NCBI GenBank assembly: GCA_937888925.1 | Contig: CALARM010000560.1 | Coordinates: 1 to 7,566 of the forward strand | DNA length: 7,566 bases | DNA from: an uncultured Synergistia bacterium | GTDB lineage: Bacteria; Eremiobacterota; SpSt-956; JAKJGF01 | Direction of reading: 5' to 3' | In this document: positions 1 to 6,606 of the stretch, piece by piece | Numbering within the stretch: the first letter of the stretch is position 1 | How the letters are laid out: each line of letters starts with the position of its first letter | The notes under the pieces: model-generated | The model's database searches: none | What the model was told of the DNA's origin: nothing | What the model saw: only the letters and a program-made list of their open reading frames with translations | Made by a program: the position numbers and the translations under genes

Positions 1-725
1 TCAAGTGTATCAGGGATAAACCCTGCACCTATACCCTGTATTTTATGAGGTGACGGTTTTAATTCATGACCTGCAAGTTTCTGAGTTATTACAGGACTTG
101 CTGCCGGTTCAACAGCAACAGAGAGAATCTTTTTACCCATTTTATGCTTGATATATCTGGATATTCCGCTGATAGTTCCGCCTGTGCCGACACCTGATAC
201 GAGAACATCTACCTGTCCGTCCGTATCATTCCATATCTCAGGGCCTGTAGTTTTCTCATGTATTGCAGGATTGGCAGGGTTTTTAAACTGCTGTGGTAAA
301 AAATACCTTTCAGGAGCATCTGTCACCATCTCTTCTGCCATTCTGATTGCACCCTTCATGCCTTCCGGCCCCGGAGTAAGTATCAGATTTGCACCGAACA
401 TTGAAAGCACCTTTCGTCTTTCTATACTCATAGTTTCCGGCATAGTAAGAGTGAGTTTATAACCACGGGAAGCACAGACATAAGCAAGTGCTATGCCGGT
501 ATTTCCACTTGTAGGTTCAATAATCTCCACTCCCGGTTTAAGTAAACCTTTTTCTTCTGCATCCCATATCATAGATGCACCTATACGGCATTTTACGGAA
601 TAAGCAGGATTTCTCCCTTCAATCTTTGCAAGAACCGTAGCTTTACATCCTTTTGTTATTCTATTTAGCCTCACAAGAGGAGTTTTACCTATAGAATATG
701 AATTATCACTGTATATATTGGCCAT
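1..725 (-). CDS. cysK: Cysteine synthase A (O-acetylserine sulfhydrylase), 3' end cut by window
   Basis: This PLP enzyme makes L-cysteine from O-acetyl-L-serine and sulfide in the cytoplasm. Translating the minus strand from the ATG at 725 gives an open frame of 241 residues to the window edge. The first ~75% of the protein is present; E. coli CysK has about 323 residues. The match to CysK is strong: TPLVRLNRI near residue 15, [11 protein letters not shown] with the PLP-binding Lys45, the substrate loop PTSGNTG at 71-77, [10 protein letters not shown] at 95-104, the phosphate-cup loop GVGTGGT at 178-184, and [11 protein letters not shown] at 228-238. The start is supported by an AAAGGA ribosome-binding site 9 nt upstream. 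The gene is last in a co-directional row, 177 bp after the C_GCAxxG_C_C gene; that gap holds palindromes and repeats, so it may have its own promoter. Serine acetyltransferase (cysE) is not in view. No internal defect is seen. CysM or cystathionine beta-synthase is less likely, given the CysK-specific stretches. Confidence 0.97.
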   Translation of the reverse strand, partial: MANIYSDNSYSIGKTPLVRLNRITKGCKATVLAKIEGRNPAYSVKCRIGASMIWDAEEKGLLKPGVEIIEPTSGNTGIALAYVCASRGYKLTLTMPETMSIERRKVLSMFGANLILTPGPEGMKGAIRMAEEMVTDAPERYFLPQQFKNPANPAIHEKTTGPEIWNDTDGQVDVLVSGVGTGGTISGISRYIKHKMGKKILSVAVEPAASPVITQKLAGHELKPSPHKIQGIGAGFIPDTL

Positions 726-750
726 ATTTACACATCCTTTCTTACTGAGT

Positions 751-779
751 TAAATATTAATATTTACTTTGGTGACCAA
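751..779. promoter_or_regulatory. Double palindrome upstream of cysK (possible operator)
   Basis: Two inverted repeats lie side by side 26-54 nt upstream of the cysK ATG. The first, 751-766, is a perfect 16-bp palindrome (TAAATATTAATATTTA). The second, 769-779, is TTGGT-G-ACCAA with 5-bp arms. On the coding strand the order is the ATTGGTCACCAA dyad, then the AT palindrome, then the ribosome-binding site. A weak promoter (TTGGTC, 17 bp, TATTTA) could overlap both. The position fits an operator controlling cysK, but no regulator can be assigned. The dyads do not match the one in front of the Rrf2 gene. Confidence 0.4.
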
Positions 780-793
780 TGAATATTTAGTTT

Positions 794-856
794 CGTAACG
801 CGTAACGCGTGACGGGTGGTTCGTAATGCGTGATGCGTGATGCGTGATGCGTATTT
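794..856. repeat. Degenerate 7-bp tandem repeat array (CGTRAYG)
   Basis: Nine consecutive heptamers run in perfect 7-nt phase: CGTAACG, CGTAACG, CGTGACG, GGTGGTT, CGTAATG, three times CGTGATG, then a decayed CGTATTT. The shared pattern is CGT-(A/G)-A-(C/T)-G. The array lies between cysK and the C_GCAxxG_C_C gene and encodes nothing obvious. A two-unit relative sits at 6012-6025. This looks like an intergenic simple-repeat family that has spread or expanded by slippage; its function is unknown. Confidence 0.8.
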
Positions 857-864
857 CATATCCA

Positions 865-884
865 GGGCGTTTAATAAAACGCCC
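865..884. repeat. GC-rich palindrome, REP-like or hairpin terminator
   Basis: Perfect 8-bp arms GGGCGTTT and AAACGCCC are separated by a 4-nt loop. The element lies 18 nt beyond the stop of the C_GCAxxG_C_C gene, so it could fold in that transcript and end it or protect its 3' end. No T-run follows on the minus strand, which argues against a classical intrinsic terminator. The flank reads GTAGGGGCG on the coding strand, the style of dispersed extragenic palindromes seen in many uncultured bacteria; that link comes from memory, not from a search. Confidence 0.55.
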
Positions 885-902
885 CTACTCACCATTCACT
901 TT

Positions 903-1355
903 TCACTTATCTATACTCCCTCCGGTAACCTTGTATTTTAAAATAAGTTCCATCGTCTTTCCAGCCAGTTCTCCTGTCAGATTGGCCCACTTTTCATCAT
1001 ATTCCTTTGAACGGCATTTCATATGTTTATTCAATCCGTTACAGCAGGAAGCATTACAGGTATTTTTAAACCATCTATGAAGTTCCTCACAGGCAGTTTT
1101 AACTCTATAATCATTCGATGAACTTTTTCCGATGATAAATCCTATAGCCATGACTCCACCGCTTACTGCACCGCAAAAGCATCCTCCATATCCTATGCCG
1201 ACAGGTAAACGAGAAACAAGATTTATTTTCTCTTCTGCCAGAGGATTGCCAAGTAAATCATTTATTGAATACAGTATTGCCAGAGAACAATGGGTCCCGC
1301 CCCTGTATAAATTAATAGCTTTTTTACTGGCTTCATCAATAATGTTTTTGTCCAC
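903..1355 (-). CDS. C_GCAxxG_C_C family putative redox-active protein
   Basis: This small protein of 150 residues resembles the C_GCAxxG_C_C family (putative redox-active proteins whose function is not established). The signature is visible: a Cys at 23 in GGTHCSLA, then the glycine-rich core GYGGCFCGAVSGG with Cys59 and Cys61, then Cys89, Cys100, the pair Cys104-Cys105, and Cys114. That makes eight cysteines in 150 residues. The stretch 57-76 is glycine-rich and mildly hydrophobic but does not look like a clear membrane helix, and there is no signal peptide. The start is a GTG with AAGGAG 10 nt upstream; a second GGAG directly abuts the GTG. The next upstream in-frame stop is near 1390 and no in-frame ATG lies between. 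It follows metX by 102 bp in the same direction, so it may belong to the sulfur operon. A disulfide or metal role in sulfur chemistry is an inference from context. Confidence 0.85.
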   Translation of the reverse strand: MDKNIIDEASKKAINLYRGGTHCSLAILYSINDLLGNPLAEEKINLVSRLPVGIGYGGCFCGAVSGGVMAIGFIIGKSSSNDYRVKTACEELHRWFKNTCNASCCNGLNKHMKCRSKEYDEKWANLTGELAGKTMELILKYKVTGGSIDK

Positions 1356-1365
1356 CTCCGTAAAA

Positions 1366-1371
1366 CTCCTT
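1366..1371 (-). promoter_or_regulatory. Ribosome-binding site AAGGAG fixing a GTG start
   Basis: AAGGAG lies 10 nt before the GTG at 1353-1355. This supports GTG as the start of the C_GCAxxG_C_C gene, since the frame has no ATG between the upstream stop and the conserved N-terminal region. Confidence 0.6.
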
Positions 1372-1433
1372 AAAGAGCCGGCCAGCTTCTAACATCTGTG
1401 TCATATAAACTGTATAACCTGGTAGTAACAACA

Positions 1434-1453
1434 AAGAATAAAAACCTATTCTT
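1434..1453 (-). terminator. Weak AT-rich hairpin after metX
   Basis: On the minus strand, AAGAATA and TATTCTT form a 7-bp stem around a 6-nt loop, starting 4 nt after the metX stop, and are followed by TGTTGTT. The stem has only one G-C pair and the tail is not a clean T-run. It is at best a leaky terminator or a 3'-end stabiliser between metX and the next gene. Confidence 0.25.
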
Positions 1454-1457
1454 ATCT

Positions 1458-2645
1458 TCACGCTTCTCCGATAAATTCTGAAATAACTTTTCCTACCTCC
1501 TGTGTTTCAACCAGAAAGGCATCATGTCCGTAAACAGACTGGATATTCACTGAGGTTACAGGTTTACCTGCATCTGAGAGAGCAAGGGCAAATTCTTTGC
1601 ACTGTTCAGGAGGATAGAGCCAGTCAGATGAAAAGGAAACTATCATCACATCGGATTTTATTCTCTCACATGACCGTCGTAAATCACCGTCTCCCCATTT
1701 TAGTGCTGCATCATAATAATCCATTGCTTTTGTTATATAAAGATAACTGTTTGCATCAAAACGTTCTACAAAAGAACGGCCCTGATAGTCCAGATAACTT
1801 TCCACTTCAAATTCTATATTGAAATTAAAATCAGGTTTTTCCTTGTTTCTCAGGCGGCGGCCGAATTTTTTATCCATACCTTTTTCCGAAAGATAGGTAA
1901 TATGGGCAAGCATTCTGGCAGCAGCAAGTCCTGAATGAGGATGGGCGCCTTCATAATAATTTCCTCCGTTAAAATTCGGGTCATTCATTATACAGAATCT
2001 TCCCACGGCATTAAAAGCAAGCCCCTGTGATGAAAGTCTGGGAGAAGCTGCAAGAACGATAGATTTTTCCACCATGTCAGGATACGAAAGAGCCCACTCT
2101 ATTGCCTGCTGTCCTCCCAGTGAACCACCGGTAACAGCATAAACATGTTCAATGCCAAGTTTATCCAACAGTAATGCCTGAAGTCTCACCCAGTCATGAA
2201 CAGTTACTACAGGAAAAGTAAGACCATAAGGTTTTCCTGTGGCAGGGTTTATTGATGACGGCCCTGTAGTACCATAACAACTGCCAAGATAATTTGAACA
2301 CAGGACAAAGAATTTATTCGTATCTATTGCTTTACCGGGCCCTACAACGGAATCCCACCATCCCGGTTTCCCGGCCAGCCAGTGTCTGTCTCCTTCATAA
2401 CATGCTTTTTTATCCCATCCTGCCACATGAGCATCGCCGGAAAGGGCATGTTCTATAATTACTACATTATCTTTATCGGGAGACAGTTCTCCATATGTTT
2501 CATATTCAACATCAACAGGCCCTATAGTTCTTCCTGTTTCCAGAACAAAAGGCTCCTCTTCGGTGGCCAGACGGATAGATTTTGCCTCTGTCCATCCTAC
2601 AGAATTCGGACTATCGGGAGGATCATAATTTTTTTTCCCTGCCAT
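1458..2645 (-). CDS. metX: Homoserine O-acetyltransferase
   Basis: This enzyme activates L-homoserine with an acyl group, normally from acetyl-CoA, as the first dedicated step to methionine. The product is 395 residues, close to the family's usual size, with no added CBS domain. It has the alpha/beta-hydrolase layout of MetX: EHALSGDAHVAGW at 65-77, SNYLGSCYGTTGPSS at 117-131, the nucleophile elbow GGSLGG with Ser175, Asp341 in SSDWLYPP, and His374 in YGHDAF. These residues complete the expected Ser-Asp-His triad. The ATG at 2645 is preceded by AAAGGA with a 7-nt spacer. Only 18 bp separate it from the metY stop, and the ribosome-binding site sits in that gap, so the two are surely cotranscribed. 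Some MetX-family members use succinyl-CoA; I cannot settle the acyl donor from sequence, but the adjacent metY favours O-acetylhomoserine. Confidence 0.96.
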   Translation of the reverse strand: MAGKKNYDPPDSPNSVGWTEAKSIRLATEEEPFVLETGRTIGPVDVEYETYGELSPDKDNVVIIEHALSGDAHVAGWDKKACYEGDRHWLAGKPGWWDSVVGPGKAIDTNKFFVLCSNYLGSCYGTTGPSSINPATGKPYGLTFPVVTVHDWVRLQALLLDKLGIEHVYAVTGGSLGGQQAIEWALSYPDMVEKSIVLAASPRLSSQGLAFNAVGRFCIMNDPNFNGGNYYEGAHPHSGLAAARMLAHITYLSEKGMDKKFGRRLRNKEKPDFNFNIEFEVESYLDYQGRSFVERFDANSYLYITKAMDYYDAALKWGDGDLRRSCERIKSDVMIVSFSSDWLYPPEQCKEFALALSDAGKPVTSVNIQSVYGHDAFLVETQEVGKVISEFIGEA

Positions 2646-2663
2646 AGGTCTGTCCTTTCAATT

Positions 2664-3965
2664 TTATACAATTCCTCTCAATGCCTGATCGAGATCGGCA
2701 ATAATATCCTGCACATCTTCTATACCAACAGAAATGCGGATAAGGTCAGGAGTTACTCCTGCCTGTAATTGTTCTTCGGAAGAAAGCTGCTGATGGGTGG
2801 TGCTGGCAGGATGAATAACAAGGGTCCTTGCATCCAGGACATTTGCAAGATGGGAACATAATTTCACAGATTCAATGAATTTACGTCCTGCATCAAGTCC
2901 GCCTTTAACACCGAAACCAAAGATTGCTCCCGGTCCTAGAGGGAAATATTTTTTTGCTCTTTCATAATCTTTATGCTCCGGAAGCCCTGCATAATTTACC
3001 CATGATACAGACTTATGAGAATCAAGAAATTCCGCTACCTTCAGAGCATTTTCTACATGTTTTTTCGCTCTCAGAGGGAGTGTTTCAAGGCCCTGGATAA
3101 AAAGAAAACTGTTAAAGGGAGATATAGCCGCTCCTGTATCTCTGAGTAAACCGGTTCTTGCCTTCAGGACAAAAGCCAGCCCCGGCGCTACAGCTTTTTC
3201 ATGACAGCCGAAAGCATCCCAGAAATTCACTCCATGATAGGCTTCATCAGGTTCGGTAATCTCAGGATATTTCCCTGACTTCTTCCAGTCAAAATCACCC
3301 TTTTCCACAATTGCCCCTCCTATGGAATTGCCATGACCTCCTATCATTTTTGTAAGAGAATATACCGCTATATCTGCTCCATAGTCGAAAGGATTAAAAA
3401 GAGGAGGTGGAGAAACAGTATTGTCAATAATAAAAGGTATTTTATACTTTCTGGCAATCTGTGTTATAGCTTCAAAATCGTCTATATTACACATTGGATT
3501 TCCTATAGATTCCGTATAAATCAGCCTTGTATTCTCATCTATGGCTTTTTCGAAATTTTCGGCTTTACCGGAATCTACAAATCTGGCTTCTATACCGAAC
3601 CTTTTTAAGGTATGGGAGAATAAAGTATAAGTGCCTCCGTACAGTTTATCGCCTGTAACAAAATTCTGTCCTGCTTTTGTAATGGTTGCAATTGCATAAA
3701 AGATTGCAGCCATACCTGATGCCGTAGTAACGGCACCTGTTCCTCCATGAAGTGCAGCAAGGCGTTTTTCCAGAACATCGCTCGTAGGGTTCATAATACG
3801 TGTATAAATATTTCCGAATTCCTTAAGAGCAAACAGATTGGCAGCATGTTCGGAATTTTTAAAGACATAACTGCTTGTCTGATAAATGGGAACAGTTCTG
3901 GAAAGAGTCTCACTGTCAGGTGTATGGCCTGCATGTAAGGCCAGTGTTTCAATACCATGGGACAT
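2664..3965 (-). CDS. metY: O-acetylhomoserine sulfhydrylase (aminocarboxypropyltransferase)
   Basis: This PLP enzyme of the Cys/Met metabolism family converts O-acetylhomoserine and sulfide directly to homocysteine, bypassing cystathionine. The product is 433 residues, typical for MetY and longer than MetB or MetC. Visible motifs include [10 protein letters not shown] at 26-35, the YTRIMNPT substrate/PLP motif at 54-61, Asp181 in FIIDNT (contacts the PLP ring nitrogen in this family), Lys206 in [11 protein letters not shown] (Schiff-base lysine), and the C-terminal [10 protein letters not shown] and RISVGIED stretches. The frame stays open to an ATG at 4016, but the better start is the ATG at 3965. 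It has AAAGGAG 8 nt upstream and gives the usual [14 protein letters not shown]-terminus. The 122-bp gap after the YcaO gene shows no convincing promoter or terminator. MetY and CysK both consume sulfide, so the cluster assimilates sulfide into both amino acids. Confidence 0.96.
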   Translation of the reverse strand: MSHGIETLALHAGHTPDSETLSRTVPIYQTSSYVFKNSEHAANLFALKEFGNIYTRIMNPTSDVLEKRLAALHGGTGAVTTASGMAAIFYAIATITKAGQNFVTGDKLYGGTYTLFSHTLKRFGIEARFVDSGKAENFEKAIDENTRLIYTESIGNPMCNIDDFEAITQIARKYKIPFIIDNTVSPPPLFNPFDYGADIAVYSLTKMIGGHGNSIGGAIVEKGDFDWKKSGKYPEITEPDEAYHGVNFWDAFGCHEKAVAPGLAFVLKARTGLLRDTGAAISPFNSFLFIQGLETLPLRAKKHVENALKVAEFLDSHKSVSWVNYAGLPEHKDYERAKKYFPLGPGAIFGFGVKGGLDAGRKFIESVKLCSHLANVLDARTLVIHPASTTHQQLSSEEQLQAGVTPDLIRISVGIEDVQDIIADLDQALRGIV

Positions 3966-3973
3966 ATTCTTAA

Positions 3974-3980
3974 CTCCTTT
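3974..3980 (-). promoter_or_regulatory. Strong ribosome-binding site of metY (decides start)
   Basis: AAAGGAG lies 8 nt before the ATG at 3965. It selects this start over the in-frame ATG at 4016, which would add 17 residues not expected in MetY proteins. Confidence 0.8.
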
Positions 3981-4087
3981 CTTTAATAAAAACTTTTCCG
4001 GAACCCTGTACCTCATTCAGGAGATTAACATTTTCAAAGCATATAATAAGGAAAGACGCATCATAACCGGCACAGGTAACCAGAAAA

Positions 4088-5995
4088 TTAATAAAATAAA
4101 TTTCTCAAATTCATCTGTTCTACCGGGGTTTGCATCACCTTCTCCTTTAAAGTGAGATAAACCTGTTCTATATATTTATAAGGACAATGATGTGCTACAT
4201 TACATTGTTCACAATGCCAGCAATTTATAAGTTCACCGCCGAGATCATATTCTACAACCTTTTTTATGAGGTTATCAGGTGTTTCAAATACGTTTAACAT
4301 ATCATCTACTATACAGTCACCATAAATTGGTCTCAATATGCTGCCAATCCTGTCCAGCTCTTCCGGGTATTTCGTAGAAAGAGCCAGAAATTCTCTCAGA
4401 CCGTAAAGGGGAGGAGTTAGTAATTGAGGAAATTCCCGGTTTAAAAGCTCTATAAATTCATTATATACGGTATAAGCTTTTTCAAATTCTCTCAGATTAT
4501 AATAAAGATAGGTCAAAAAGACATGAAGACTCATTTTATTCAGAGGATTTTCATCGAATATATAAGAAGAAGGAGTATATTCTCCCAGCAAAAAGAGCCT
4601 GTTAAAAGCATGTTTATTTTGAGCCAGGAAATATGCCATATCATCGGCAAGTTCCCTTAACTGTATGAGATCCAGTGTATCAAGTTTATTTAAATATTCG
4701 ATTCTGGAAATGCTGCGTGTATCCCTGTGCCACTGAAGTGTATTGTAATATTCTTCCGAAAGACCGGGGATTACGACATGATATGAGTTAAACCCCAGAA
4801 AAGACACATCACGGATAAACATATTGTATCCCAGGTCTTTCACCAGGTTTACAACAGAGTCGAAACGTTCTTTCTGAGTGGTAAATACTTTTTCAGGAAA
4901 TCCGCCGAATTCATAGGAAAATTTATCATGAAAAAGCCTGTCGGAACACTGTCCGTATCCGCTTGTGGTAAACCACAGATAACGCATTTCATAATCTTCT
5001 TTGCCGTTATTTGAAGGTACAGTATTTACAGGACTCAGAAGATAATCCTGAAAAATCTTACGGCCCTGGAAATATTCTGTAAGACATCGTTCCAGTGCAA
5101 CAGACAGATCCGGGTCGGAACCAAATTTGAAGGCATATTTATTTTTTTCTCTGAATATAACTATTGTGCCTATTACAGGAAAGCTTTTCCCGAGAGAACA
5201 ATCTTTTACTATAATTTTATAGGCTCCTGTTTCTTCCAGTCTTTTTATCAATTCATACTGGAAAGGGGCATGTTCTTTAATATATTCATGAGAAATAGTA
5301 GGAGGAGTCAATTCTTTAAAATAAATCTCTGCCTGAACATAACGCTCAAATATTTCACATATCGCCTGGACCAGTGCTTCGTGAGGAGAATTTCCTCCGC
5401 ACATGCCGTTGGTGGTATAAACAGAATATAAAAAACGATAAGGAAGATAATCTATTTTATCCTTCTCTACATTATAGTAAGGCAAAAAAGATATTGAATG
5501 GATTTTACCGGAACAGGTGCTCTTCGTACAGGCACAAAAAGATTTATAATGACATATACTGCTTCCCTGATCGACAGATTCTTTAAATTTATCCCATAGT
5601 TCGGTTACTGTACTATCCAGGACATTCAAATAACCTTTTTTAAAATCCTCAGGAAGAGGAAGGAATTGATTGGATGGGAGTAGTTTTTCATAAATGTCAT
5701 AAATAAATCCGAATTTCTCTCTCGCTTCAGGAGCTATATCATAGGGATTAATAAGCACCTGATTCTGAAGTCTTTCCAGAAGTTCGGCAAGACCGCTTGC
5801 AAGAGATAATTCTTCAGTAAGACCTTTTCCGTTAACACCGACAGGTGTATCCTTTATGCCTATTCTGCATGAATAAATGGTATCAAGGGCATTACTGGAG
5901 GCCTGCCTGTTAACAATAATTTTATTTGCCTCTAAAATAGCTTTTATTTTATCTATTGTCTCTTTCGGCGTAAGATCTTTATAATGTTTTACCAT
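4088..5995 (-). CDS. ycaO: YcaO-family ATP-dependent protein, E. coli YcaO-type with C-terminal Cys motif
   Basis: YcaO proteins use ATP to activate amides, classically making azolines or thioamides in peptides and proteins; the E. coli member has been linked to RimO-dependent methylthiolation of ribosomal protein S12. This 635-residue copy has the three ATP/Mg motifs: KGLTEELSLASGLAELLER (Lys57, Glu71, Glu74), GNSPHEALVQAICEIFER (Glu206, Glu214, Glu217) and VALERCLTEYFQGR (Glu302, Glu307, Gln310). Stretches such as TTNGMCGGN, FGSDPDLSVALER and HVVIPGLSEEYY align by eye with E. coli YcaO, and a TPR-like helical part lies near 490-525. Unlike RiPP cyclodehydratases it does not end in a PxPxP tail. 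Two Cys clusters stand out: C148-x5-C-x-C-x4-C161, and C592-x2-C-x2-C-x5-C604 followed by PY. The latter recurs in the paralogue at 6785-7566. GGAGG lies 4 nt before the ATG, a rather short spacer. It sits between the Rrf2 gene (75 bp upstream) and metY. The substrate is unknown; a sulfur-related role is inferred from context. Confidence 0.88.
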   Translation of the reverse strand: MVKHYKDLTPKETIDKIKAILEANKIIVNRQASSNALDTIYSCRIGIKDTPVGVNGKGLTEELSLASGLAELLERLQNQVLINPYDIAPEAREKFGFIYDIYEKLLPSNQFLPLPEDFKKGYLNVLDSTVTELWDKFKESVDQGSSICHYKSFCACTKSTCSGKIHSISFLPYYNVEKDKIDYLPYRFLYSVYTTNGMCGGNSPHEALVQAICEIFERYVQAEIYFKELTPPTISHEYIKEHAPFQYELIKRLEETGAYKIIVKDCSLGKSFPVIGTIVIFREKNKYAFKFGSDPDLSVALERCLTEYFQGRKIFQDYLLSPVNTVPSNNGKEDYEMRYLWFTTSGYGQCSDRLFHDKFSYEFGGFPEKVFTTQKERFDSVVNLVKDLGYNMFIRDVSFLGFNSYHVVIPGLSEEYYNTLQWHRDTRSISRIEYLNKLDTLDLIQLRELADDMAYFLAQNKHAFNRLFLLGEYTPSSYIFDENPLNKMSLHVFLTYLYYNLREFEKAYTVYNEFIELLNREFPQLLTPPLYGLREFLALSTKYPEELDRIGSILRPIYGDCIVDDMLNVFETPDNLIKKVVEYDLGGELINCWHCEQCNVAHHCPYKYIEQVYLTLKEKVMQTPVEQMNLRNLFY

Positions 5996-6011
5996 AGTGC
6001 CTCCATAAAAT

Positions 6012-6025
6012 CGTGACGCATTACG
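6012..6025. repeat. Two-unit copy of the heptamer repeat upstream of ycaO
   Basis: CGTGACG and CATTACG stand in 7-nt phase here, 17-30 nt upstream of the YcaO start codon. CGTGACG is identical to a unit of the 794-856 array and CATTACG resembles a reversed one (CGTAATG). GC-rich sequence (CGCCGCG) follows, then the AT palindrome TAAATATTTA at 6037-6046. The small copy suggests that the repeat family seeds several gaps in this region. Confidence 0.5.
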
Positions 6026-6070
6026 CGCCGCGAGAGTAAATATTTATTATCTACGCTCACTGCAGTAATT

Positions 6071-6511
6071 TTATATAGAATAGTCCAGAAAATCTTCTTT
6101 ATTTTTTTTGTCCATACTAACAAGATCTTTGAGATTCAATAAATTAAGTGTTTCAGCCATTTTATCTCCAAGAATAGACCAGACTTTACGGGCTGTACAA
6201 AAACTGGCTCTCTTACAGGAAGAAGGATGGTCTGTACATTCTACAGGGGAAAAACTTCCTTCAAAAACCTCTACTATATCTTTTACCGTAATAGTAAAAG
6301 GTTCTCTTGCCAGCACATAACCGCCGGAAGACCCCCTGATAGGAGTAACAAGTCCTCTAGCTTTAAGGGGAATAACTATCTGACTCAGATATTTCTCAGA
6401 TATATCTTCTTTTCTGGAAATATCTTTAAGAGATACAGGACCTTTCCCGTATTCCAGAGCCAGTTGAAACATTAACCTTAATCCGTACCTTGCTTTTGTA
6501 GATAGTTTCAT
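6071..6511 (-). CDS. Rrf2-family transcriptional regulator, IscR-like Fe-S sensor
   Basis: This 146-residue winged-helix repressor belongs to the Rrf2 family (IscR, NsrR, CymR). It starts with the typical MKLSTKARYGLRLM, has a recognition helix around EDISEKYLSQIVIPLK at 35-50 and the wing RGSSGGYVLAR at 59-69. Cys92, Cys99 and Cys105 match the IscR cluster ligands (92, 98 and 104 in E. coli) within one residue, so a [2Fe-2S] cluster is likely. The E. coli fourth ligand, a His three residues after the last Cys, is Arg108 here. The residue equivalent to IscR Glu43 is Ser43. Binding of the cluster and DNA may therefore differ from IscR. CymR, the cysteine-metabolism regulator of Firmicutes, lacks this Cys triad but does the job expected in this context. 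The gene has a strong promoter and a dyad upstream, and no close ribosome-binding site (AAGG is 19 nt away). It probably regulates itself and the genes downstream. Confidence 0.92.
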   Translation of the reverse strand: MKLSTKARYGLRLMFQLALEYGKGPVSLKDISRKEDISEKYLSQIVIPLKARGLVTPIRGSSGGYVLAREPFTITVKDIVEVFEGSFSPVECTDHPSSCKRASFCTARKVWSILGDKMAETLNLLNLKDLVSMDKKNKEDFLDYSI

Positions 6512-6521
6512 AGATTAGTTA

Positions 6522-6546
6522 ATAGAATAACCTTAAAGGCTTCTAT
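6522..6546 (-). promoter_or_regulatory. Small hairpin in the rrf2 leader, enclosing the only SD-like sequence
   Basis: On the minus strand ATAGAA pairs with TTCTAT across 13 nt, 10 nt before the Rrf2 start codon. The only nearby Shine-Dalgarno-like AAGG lies in the loop, 19 nt from the ATG. A fold here could tune translation. The stem is short and AT-rich, so this is tentative. Confidence 0.25.
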
Positions 6547-6581
6547 CAGTATCCCCTTTCTTTACAAATAATACACTAGTA

Positions 6582-6602
6582 ATACTATCAGTTTAGTAGT
6601 AT
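6582..6602. promoter_or_regulatory. Operator-like dyad at the rrf2 transcription start
   Basis: ATACTA and TAGTAT arms of 6 bp flank a 9-bp centre. The dyad covers about the predicted +1 to +20 of the Rrf2 promoter, where a repressor would block transcription. Related TAGTA words continue on both sides (6577-6582 and 6606-6610, the latter inside the -10 region). The length and symmetry suit an Rrf2 dimer, so autoregulation is likely but unproven. Confidence 0.55.
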
Positions 6603-6606
6603 ATTT

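Noticed and set aside
148..462. Open frames on the plus strand, here and opposite metX, metY, ycaO and rrf2
   Set aside because: They lie antisense to well-supported genes, have low-complexity Ser/Ile/Phe-rich products typical of shadow frames, and lack recognisable motifs.
794..856. Possible CRISPR array
   Set aside because: Repeats are 7 bp with no spacers between them; this is a simple tandem repeat.
3966..4016. 17-residue N-terminal extension of MetY from the ATG at 4016
   Set aside because: The ATG at 3965 has AAAGGAG at ideal distance and gives the family-like N-terminus; the extension includes the ribosome-binding site itself.
3966..4087. Small RiPP precursor gene near the YcaO genes
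   Set aside because: The gaps between genes hold no short frame with a good ribosome-binding site and a Cys/Ser/Thr-rich core; a precursor outside the window cannot be excluded.
4018..4087. Separate promoter for metY
   Set aside because: TATGAT and TATTAT words are present but no fitting -35 box was found at 16-18 bp, so read-through from the upstream promoter is the simpler view.
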